Source: Lingula anatina
Taxonomy: Eukaryota > Brachiopoda > Lingulata > Lingulida > Lingulidae
Assembly: GCF_001039355.2 (NCBI RefSeq)
Contig: NW_019774047.1
Span: 347,207 to 375,802, forward strand
Length of the DNA: 28,596 nt
Direction of reading: 5' to 3'
The notes under the pieces are model-generated. The model worked only from the letters and a program-made list of their open reading frames with translations, had not been told where the DNA came from and did no database searches. How positions within the stretch are numbered: position 1 is the stretch's first letter; every line of letters begins with the position of its first letter. Of this stretch, positions 21,789 to 28,596 are shown piece by piece. A program made the translations under genes and the position numbers.

Positions 21789-22145
21789 TTGATTAACTAA
21801 AATGGAGAATATCTTAACTTTGATCAATTTACACAAAAATTTAAAAATATTACTGATTTTTTTACATTTCATGGTATGTTATCCACTGTAAAAAGATATC
21901 AAAAAGAGCTTGATATTGACATGAAAGGAAAAATAGAGTGTCCATGTTTATCTACACAAATATTGTGGTTGATAAGATTTAGTGAAGGTGTAAACCGTTC
22001 TATGACTCAATAGTAAATTCAGACATACAAAGATATAAATCTAGGGAAAATTGCGAACATTTATTAGAAAATACTTTTAATGCTAATTATTGGAAAAAAT
22101 TAATAGTTTACCTTTTACCTGTACAAAAGAAACAAAAAATTTATT
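20560..22145 (+). pseudogene. L1-like LINE ORF2 remnant (reverse transcriptase to C-terminus)
   Basis: Plus-strand pieces appear in ORF2 order across several frames. LEGKISDDELL with NYKSPGMANFT is near 20640-20730. [20 protein letters not shown] (20876-20935) is followed by QYADDTT (20998-21018), the intact RT catalytic motif. SGLTVHSQKTK, TILCKDFKLDW, LGVEFSTNLQDLV and KRFMEKWSTRPLTVLGR follow to 21324, then FKFLWKGK near 21400 and NTNLHWAKIGKGKLISIRNN near 21580. Frameshifts and a (TA)n expansion at 21727-21785 disrupt it. It inserted in the intron beside exon 3', because the sequence from about 22150 onward resumes homology with copy A at 10530. Confidence 0.85.
21727..21785. repeat. (TA)n microsatellite
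   Basis: About 29 TA units lie inside the LINE remnant. Confidence 0.95.
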
Positions 22146-22341
22146 ATTATCCTACCATATTACTAGTAATTTTCTGCTTTTTATATATGTTTAAAAGTGT
22201 AACATTCAAAAAAATTCAAGAATAAAAAACTTGAAAATAGTTTTGCATGTTTAGAATAAATAAAACAAACAAAAATAAAAGTAAAATAAACTAAAAAAAA
22301 CATTGAAGAAAACATTAATTAAATGAATGAATTTTCAATAC

Positions 22342-22483
22342 TTTTTACATTCACCACTACTGCCATCCTTTACTGGTTCCTGTTTCTTGCCACTGACATG
22401 CTGTTCTAATTTCTGCACTCTGTCCAAATATAAAATACACTTAGTTCTGATACTTTCCCTAGCTTCGTCACTATCTGCCTCGT
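22342..22483 (-). CDS. VPS4: VPS4 exon 3', second half of distal MIT domain
   Basis: After GATTTCAG the frame reads (Y)[46 protein letters not shown] and ends AA before GTATTG. It has the same 142-nt length and phases as exon 3. The YLDR motif keeps the Leu equivalent to VPS4A Leu64, unlike exon 3. It has no stop and both splice sites are present. Confidence 0.9.
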
Positions 22484-22713
22484 CTGAAATCAGAATAAAT
22501 CACCTAGTATTACTAAAACTAGCTAAGATTTTTAGTTTGAAAGATTTTTCAATGTTTTGTAAATGAACATCTCTAGCAGTGAATTCAAAAGCTTTTACAT
22601 TTAACCAAACAATAATTTCTATACATAGCAACAGAAAGACCACACGTATTGATTTTAATATTGCAATTGCAATTTTACAAAGAAACTTGATTAAAAAAAC
22701 ACAATCTGCATAC

Positions 22714-22825
22714 ATTTAATTGCATGGAGAAAGTACTCCACACCCTGCTCATACAACCTCAAGGCTTCCTCATAATTCTTTTTCTTGTCTTCTTCTGTAG
22801 CCTTGGTGACTATATAATTGGCTTT
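22714..22825 (-). CDS. VPS4: VPS4 exon 2', first half of distal MIT domain
   Basis: After CTTTCCAG it encodes [20 protein letters not shown] then [17 protein letters not shown], with donor AAAT|GTATGC. It is 112 nt, identical in size and phase to exon 2. The differences are NY for ID near the start of helix 1 and FLHAIK (as in human) for FLRAIK. It is the exon nearest to exon 1, so a default transcript would include it first. Confidence 0.92.
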
Positions 22826-23607
22826 CTGGAAAGAGATGTGAGCATGGAAATTAGTAATGTATTGTAATAAAAAGCAAGAAAAAATGGAAAACAAATTCTT
22901 CATTTACAATCCAGTGCTAAATAGTACATTTGGTTTCTGGGGAGAAATGTCAAATAAGCACAAAGTCAAATGCTCACACATATGTATTGTTACTAGTATT
23001 ACACAATCTACTCAAACACGATACTTAAACTTTTAATGACTTACTCCTGACGTTACTCATGTGGGTGGTCGACACATCATCATCATCAAAAATAATCAGT
23101 TTCTACTTATATTTTGTTTTTTTTTTAATATCAGCAAAACTTTGCTCCGACTTCGAAGTAGCAGTGTCAGATTAGGTTGAATAAAGCAGTGAGACGAATG
23201 AAAACTGGAAATTGTGGCCCGACTGTCGCTGTTAGTGTCACGGCAATATTTTACTGTCGAGTCTTGTGCATGACCAAGCACTCATAAAAAGGCAGTTGCT
23301 AAACTCTATGTCATTCTTATGAAGGTTTACTGATGTCAATAATATTCAAATTGATGAAGACTATATCTTGAATGGATAATAGGATCATACTGGTGATGCA
23401 CATGACTCACAAGCTCTTTCAAAACAAATAGGCCTACCTCTAAAACTAGAAAAGCACTCCGAGAGGAGCCGAAGCTCTTTCAAAACAAATACATACATGT
23501 ACATTTACATCTAAAAAAAAGTGGATTTATCGGGATTTTTTTACTCGCAGGGGTAGATCAGCATAACAGTGATCGGAATCACATCAACCAATAAGCATTT
23601 GACTTAC

Positions 23608-23625
23608 CTGTAAGCTCGTGGACAT
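23608..23625 (-). CDS. VPS4: VPS4 exon 1, start codon and first six residues
   Basis: ATG TCC ACG AGC TTA CAG, then GTAAGT, encodes M-S-T-S-L-Q, as in human VPS4 (MTTSTLQ or MSSTSPNLQ before KA). The exon ends in phase 0, matching both exon 2' and exon 2. The small size of the coding part means only homology and the donor identify it. Its last bases are duplicated as the end of exon 4'. Confidence 0.88.
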
Positions 23626-23760
23626 TTAGACCAGCTTTGCTAATTTCTCAACATCCAAAGAGTAGAGTACTGACCTCCCGAAAGGATGGCGGAAGTTGAC
23701 AGTCATCAGAGCCACGTGACTTTCAAGACAAAAATATCGCACTATTGTTTTAGTTTGATT
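23626..23760 (-). promoter_or_regulatory. Probable VPS4 5' UTR and TATA-less promoter
   Basis: Upstream of exon 1, GGATGGCGGAAGT at 23685-23697 combines YY1-like (GATGGCGG) and ETS-like (GCGGAAGT) sites typical of housekeeping promoters. GCCACGTGAC at 23711-23720 is an E-box one base from the TFEB CLEAR consensus GTCACGTGAC read on the gene strand. No TATA box was seen. Motif matches alone do not prove function. Confidence 0.5.
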
Positions 23761-24171
23761 ATCAAAATTATATGCCAACAGATGTGTCAGTTGAATACAT
23801 TTTATAATTGATTACATTATCTTGATAGGCGACACCTTTTGACTATTTTGCACACTGACCGCCGCCTGCTAGTGAATCTAATGTGAAAGGAAAGTGAAAG
23901 TCAAAATCGTTCATCGTAACTTTAAGGCATTCGTTTTATAATCTTGCGGTGGCCTCTAAGATGGTTCTGTACAACTAATTACAGACACAGTCAGGCCTGC
24001 AAGAATATATCCGTGTGTCTGTCCGTGTCGTCGCTGGTGCTGTCGCTGTCCAACACATGACGTTCGCCCCATAAAGTCTGCCAAACCGTATATTTGTTTT
24101 ACTTTAAATTTACGGAGTTGCTTTGTTTGGTAAAGATGCAGGTTGCTTTCAAAAATAGGCATGATCCTTTC
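23761..24171. other. Upstream intergenic stretch
   Basis: No gene recognised. The minus-strand open frame at 23956-24216 runs into the inverted-repeat element and has no recognised domain. Confidence 0.5.
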
Positions 24172-24329
24172 GGGGCCGTAGCGATAGTCCGAAGGTTCAA
24201 TAGTCCGAAGATTCATTGGTCCGAATGTTCACTATAGAACCTTCGGACCAATGAACCCTTGATTAAAAAATCGATGGAAATGTTACCACTTTTCGGACCA
24301 ATGAACCTTCGGACTATCGAGACGCCCCC
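24172..24329. mobile_element. MITE with GGACTATCG/CGATAGTCC terminal inverted repeats
   Basis: The left arm GGGGCCGTAGCGATAGTCCG with AAGGTTCA is inverted as TGAACCTTCGGACTATCGAG with ACGCCCCC on the right. Inside, further alternating CATTGGTCCGAA and TTCGGACCAATG motifs give a nested hairpin. The element is about 158 bp. Confidence 0.85.
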
Positions 24330-25335
24330 ATCCTTTCACATTAACGGTAATTATTGTTTTTGTTTTTTTATATATTTTTTATTTCACACAGCATTCTCGG
24401 CTTTTATAACCGATGAAACCCAATTATTTGCTAGTTTTTCAATATCCATGTTACCTGTATTATGTATATATTATAATGTAAGATTATGCTGTTTTATAGC
24501 ATTATGTAGGGGACTAATAGTGCATCATAATTGGGCAAATCATTATTTGGTGCACTCTTTCTGCGTCTGAATGTCTGAAAATTTGTCAGCTTTGCTGCCT
24601 TCNTTACTGAGGCTGTCTGGGTTGTTTCCTGTATGTTTTCTATATATTTACCAGCTTTGCTGTTAATCTTGCGGAAACCTCTACAACTACATGTAAATAC
24701 CGACACAGTTACAAGTGCACGAAATTTTCCCTGAAAAAAGGGAGATTCTTAGATTTGAACAGCAGAGATATTTAAAAAAAAGTCAACACATAACTTCATG
24801 AAATAAAATTCAAAGGCTTATACTTTATAGGCTGGGGAGGGGGTACTGCAATAGTATTATTATTATTATTATTATTATTATTTTATTTATTTATTTTTTT
24901 TGCACTTCACCTCTACAAGTACAATATATAGGGCCTACTAGTAAGTGAATGGAAAACGAAAGTTTAACGAAAGCATCTTTTTTGCTTCATAATAATAGTT
25001 TACAAGTCTAACTTTTTCATTCATTTTCATCATAGAGCAAAGTAAATTATAACAAGCTAGCATGATCAACTGTGAAAAGTATAGACTACATCATTTTAGT
25101 ACATCATAATATCAGTGTTCCCGGAAAACCGTCGGGCAGACGAACATGTCCGTCATAAATTGAAAATGCCCTAGTAGTCTACTGGGAACTTGCTTTATAT
25201 ATTATTGCTTTGAACTCAAAAATAATACCGACGCTTGGACTCTCCCAAACAACTCAAACGTGTAGTAAAAAATGTGTAGGCCTATTCGGCCACTACTACA
25301 CGTTTGGCCTACCACTGCTGAACCGGTTCAGGCCA
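24330..25335. other. AT-rich intergenic stretch with ATT microsatellite
   Basis: A pure (ATT)n run lies at about 24856-24883 and one ambiguous base is at about 24603. Otherwise nothing is recognised. Confidence 0.6.
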
Positions 25336-26227
25336 GGGCCCCGTAACTCGAAAGCATCGCGCATTGCGAAGCACACGAACGAAACGCAGTGCCTCGATAT
25401 GAAACCAGACAACTTTTGTGTTTTTAATCTCCAAATACGAAAAAAAATCAATTAAGCTAATAAAAAGGCTAACGTTAAGAACGTATTATATCGTTTGTTT
25501 TATATTAATTATTATTTAAGATCATAATAATAAACAAGTCGCATTTCGATGAACTCCATGCTATAACCTTTATATAAAAATAGCAATTTTTACGAGATTA
25601 CAAATTGTATCGCATTGTTTGGTTCCATTGCCTCGCTTTCAAAAATTAGAACAGGCGCTCCAAAATCGTAAAACGAAGTTAAAAATTTTATATTGGCCGA
25701 GTTCCCCCACTGTTAAGAATATCCTCGCAGCATTATCTGCAGTTAACCTTCCTACGATTTTCAATGTATTTTGCAATGTAATTTACAATCCTCCAGGTGA
25801 AGAATTTTATTAATCAAGAGTAGGGGAGGTGTGAAAATCCCCATTGGGGCCACATATAACACTATAAATACAATGGGAATCCCCTTAAAATGAAGGTAAA
25901 ATAAATGTTTTTCTAAGGAATTCCGACGGATTTACTTTTTACAACATAAAATCAATAGAACATTTCTAATATAAATTTTCAAAAAGACACCAGAGAGCTA
26001 ATGAAATAAAATCAACCAGACGGTCTTTGTCAATTTCACCAACTTGTTTATTTCAAACAGCGCACTTTTCGCACATGCGCAGTTGTTTGAAGCCTGTGCT
26101 GCATTGCGACCTAGCGCAAGAGTCTCGATTCCATAAATCCCATATGTGGGGTGAGTATGGGCGAGTTATGGAATGGAGACGCTTGCGCTCGGTCGCAATG
26201 CGCGGTGCTTTCGAGTTACGGGGGCCC
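25336..26227. mobile_element. DNA transposon-like element with GGGCCCCGTAACTCGAAAGC termini
   Basis: The left terminus (25336-25369) contains CCCCGTAACTCGAAAGCA and GCGCATTGCGA. The right terminus (about 26190-26227) is its inverse, TCGCAATGCGC and TGCTTTCGAGTTACGGGG. Just inside the right end is a second inverted pair, GCATTGCGACCTAGCGCAAG (about 26101-26120) against CTTGCGCTCGGTCGCAATGC (about 26182-26201), forming a ~100-bp hairpin. Length is about 890 bp with no transposase recognised. Confidence 0.75.
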
Positions 26228-27490
26228 AGCTTTGAAGCCTCAGAGTTGAGGGATGAACATACGTCAACAGTGCAGACACAGTGGCGCCGTTCTGTCCGCC
26301 CCCCCCCCCCCCCCAGTGAAGAGCATATACTTGTACTTGACGTGCTTTACAATTAAAAAAAAGGCATATATCGTTTTGATTTCTGCTCAGCTGCCATAAG
26401 TACAGACTCAGTGATAAAAACGATGTAATTTTTTTTTTATTTTTTAAAAAGTGAATAGTTGATTTTAAATATTAATGTGAGATGATCTTAATAGTTCTTC
26501 TCAATTCAACATGCATATACAGTATATTGGACCATTGTGTTCTTGTGTATTTGATTTTTCATTTGGCAATTTATGTGATAAAAGTTTCATTTAAATTTTC
26601 AAATATTTATAGTGATTAAAATTTCAGGTTACTATTATAATAATAATGATATAATTATAAAGCAATGTCTGAGAACCATTACATGGCTTTCTCTTGTTTT
26701 TTTTTCATTTTTGTTTTTTCTTTGATAGATAGATAGATAGATAGATAAGGATTTTAAAAACATAAAAATAAAATAATTTAACAATAGTAGATATGCATTT
26801 TGCATTCTCTGACTACCAGTATTTTGTGCATGGAGATGGAAAAATTAAATGTATACATTTTAAAAATGCCCAGTACAATTATTTACTTTTAGAAAAATTT
26901 TCAAGCAGTACAATTATTCCACCAAAACAATATAATGAAGCTGAAAGTTTTTAGCAGACATTTACAATTTGATTGATATTTTTCTAAAATCTAAAACTCT
27001 TACAATCAATCCTATATAAATATGAAAAGACTTAACAAATCAAGGCTTTGTTTCTCTTTTAGTATTGACAATCTGTTGGAATTTTTTTCATTTTATTTTT
27101 GGACCAGTAACTTTTAAGTGATCCTGGTGGATTTTAATAAATTTGTAATCCAAATGGCCAGGAAGCTGACAAGTTTAGTCACAGGCTGTGACATGTTGAA
27201 AAATGAGGCCACTATTTCACAGTGTTCTTGGTGTAGGCACTTTTTTGTACCTCTGTTGTTATTGGACTTGTCTTTAAATTAAAACATGAAAAATGATATG
27301 TTTTTCAAATGTCTGACATGATCAAAAAATGTGTGACATCAAAATATTTTATGTCAGACAAAATGTCAGACTGGTATTCAAAAAATTTTGGGAACACTGT
27401 CATATCAAATAAGTAAAAAAAAGTAAAATGCAGGCCAGGAACAAATATGTCAGTGGACCCTGGGAGTTGTACTTCTCTTGTCCTCCACAG
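26228..27490. other. Intergenic stretch with simple repeats
   Basis: It contains poly-C (about 26299-26314), a poly-T/A-rich patch near 26430 and a (GATA)n run at about 26725-26748. No gene was recognised. Confidence 0.6.
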
Positions 27491-27579
27491 ATGAAGGAGT
27501 TGTGTGCTGTTACAGTGTGTGTGACACAGCAGGCTTCAGCCACAGTCTCCAGACAGCTGCCACAGATTCTTAAATGCAG
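27491..27579 (+). CDS. Possible internal exon of an unidentified gene
   Basis: An 89-nt stretch of about 50% GC in very AT-rich surroundings follows a good acceptor (CTTGTCCTCCACAG) and ends at a donor (TGCAG|GTGAAT). One frame is open throughout: MKELCAVTVCVTQQASATVS then RQLPQILKCR. No family is recognised and no flanking exon was found, so this is a prediction from splice signals and composition only. Confidence 0.35.
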
Positions 27580-28204
27580 GTGAATATTGTATTGTCACTT
27601 AATGATGAATATATAAATAAATACATGATTAATAAAACTGGATAAATTTCTTAGTAGGAGTTGATATTATTGAGTGAATGAATACATGTTTAAATAAATA
27701 AATAAATAGATTGATGAAAGAATAATCAGAAATGTAAATTCTTTAATATTAAACTTTTTATATTATTTATTAAAGGACTGGAAATAGTTTTAATTTTTAA
27801 TTTCAAAAATTCCCTTTGACATGCCTCTAATTTATTTAAAGGTGTTGCTATTTATTATTAGAAATTTATTTTCAGGATTGGCATAATGTGTACTAGTTTG
27901 AAAATAAAATATGTCCAGCAAAATGACTATCAGAAAAAGTTTCTCTGTAAGCAACATTTATTATCTTTCAATAAATTATTAATTGATCATACAGTAAAAT
28001 GTAAAATATTATAAAGCTGCAGTGTGGTGAATATACTCCTTTATTAACAATCATTTTGCAATAAATCCTCTTCGCTATCATGACATTTACTTATTTACAT
28101 TATCTTCATATTCATGCACATACAGCTTTTTATTTGCTTACACTTGATACATCTTTTGGCCAAAATGGATATTGCCATTAAAAATTCAAATTTCCATCAC
28201 ATTA
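27580..28204. other. AT-rich stretch without recognised genes
   Basis: Contains short AATA-type runs (about 27690-27710). Nothing else was identified. Confidence 0.5.
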
Positions 28205-28467
28205 TCTAAACAAGGCAGCAAAGCTGTCAAATGTACAGACAAAAAACAGAAAATAAAGATGCAAAAAAGGTCATTTTGTCAGGTAAAATGGTCAATAACA
28301 TGAGCGGACCCAGAGATATTCTCTGACAGTATTCCAAAGTATCTATTTTGATCCATCCTCCATTTTGATGGTCTTCCAACAGAAGAAAAAATAGATACCA
28401 GGCAATATAAACTTAATAACCTGACTGTCTTCTGGAAGTCCCAGAAGATGGTCTCAATCTACCCTTT
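28205..28467. mobile_element. Repeat pair: GCAGCAAAGCTGTC block and second hAT-like MITE copy
   Basis: 28212-28280 repeats 15925-15990 (AAGGCAGCAAAGCTGTCAAA, TACAGACAAAAA, AAAGATGCA). 28302-28467 is a diverged copy of the MITE at 2178-2346, with the left end GAGCGGACCCAGAG, the interior GTCTTCCAACAGAA and a decayed right end. Confidence 0.7.
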
Positions 28468-28596
28468 TAATAAGATTACAGTTTCAGGACCATGAGAGTT
28501 CAAATTCACATGATGTAAGTCTCAATATTTGAAAAATGATGACAGTGCATAAAATAATATTACATAAGTAACATAATGTTTAAAGACATAAAAAAC

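Larger units (their letters stand above)
22150..23608 (-). repeat. Segmental duplication, copy B (exons 2'-3' and flanks)
   Basis: This is the partner of copy A (10530-12125), co-linear and in the same orientation. It differs by lacking the MITE present in copy A. It also carries a short inserted fragment (about 23446-23480), flanked by repeats of CTCTTTCAAAACAAATA and starting CTAGAAAAGCACTC. Confidence 0.9.

Noticed and set aside
21660-21872. Minus-strand frame with a YI repeat
   Set aside because: Translation of the (TA)n microsatellite.
10091-23625. Copies A and B as two separate complete VPS4 genes
   Set aside because: Only one exon 1 with a start codon and one set of AAA exons downstream of the P-loop exist; the copies are joined by the fusion exon.

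Overview
This is a eukaryotic genomic window: AT-rich, with spliced coding exons bounded by GT/AG sites, microsatellites, LINE remnants and many short inverted-repeat (MITE-like) elements. The repeat style (AGGTCA-rich tandem repeats, L1-like and CR1/Jockey-like reverse transcriptase remnants, hAT-like and TTAA-flanked MITEs) suggests a marine invertebrate such as a mollusc or hemichordate. The species cannot be fixed from sequence alone.

One gene dominates. A VPS4-type AAA ATPase (ESCRT-III disassembly) lies on the minus strand from a start codon at 23625 to a stop at 3108. Fourteen exons can be placed by homology, reading frame and splice phase. In transcript order these are exon 1 (23608-23625), 2' (22714-22825), 3' (22342-22483), 4' (12125-12299), 2 (11072-11183), 3 (10702-10843), 4 (10091-10287), 6 (6079-6197), 7 (5721-5869), 8 (5203-5284), 9 (4842-4973), 10 (4350-4437), 11 (3560-3700) and 12 (3108-3209). 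A microexon of about 38 nt (exon 5), expected between 10090 and 6198, was not found.

The central result is an internal segmental duplication of the MIT-domain exons. The region about 22150-23610 (copy B) is homologous to about 10530-12130 (copy A). At the junction, exon 4' is a fusion of a truncated exon 4 with the last codons of exon 1, and it is in frame on both sides. Reading every exon gives a predicted VPS4 of about 582 residues with two MIT domains in series. Skipping the cassette gives an ordinary single-MIT VPS4 of about 439 residues. The AAA domain also departs from consensus: the Walker B Glu is Asp, the RRRF arginine-finger segment reads MRSF, and the sensor-1 GATN motif reads VATN. 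The two MIT copies differ at the leucine that contacts MIM1 ligands. This could be a two-MIT, weakly active or inhibitory VPS4 paralogue, or a gene early in decay.

Layout: 1-1530, satellite-like repeat; 2178-3045, a MITE and a reverse transcriptase remnant just 3' of VPS4; 3108-6197, C-terminal half of VPS4; 6228-9839, repeats within the intron; 10091-12299, copy A exons; 12300-20560, repeats and transposon-related fragments; 20560-22145, L1-like LINE remnant; 22150-23625, copy B and exon 1; 23626-23760, probable promoter; 24172-28596, mostly repeats plus one possible exon of another gene on the plus strand (27491-27579).
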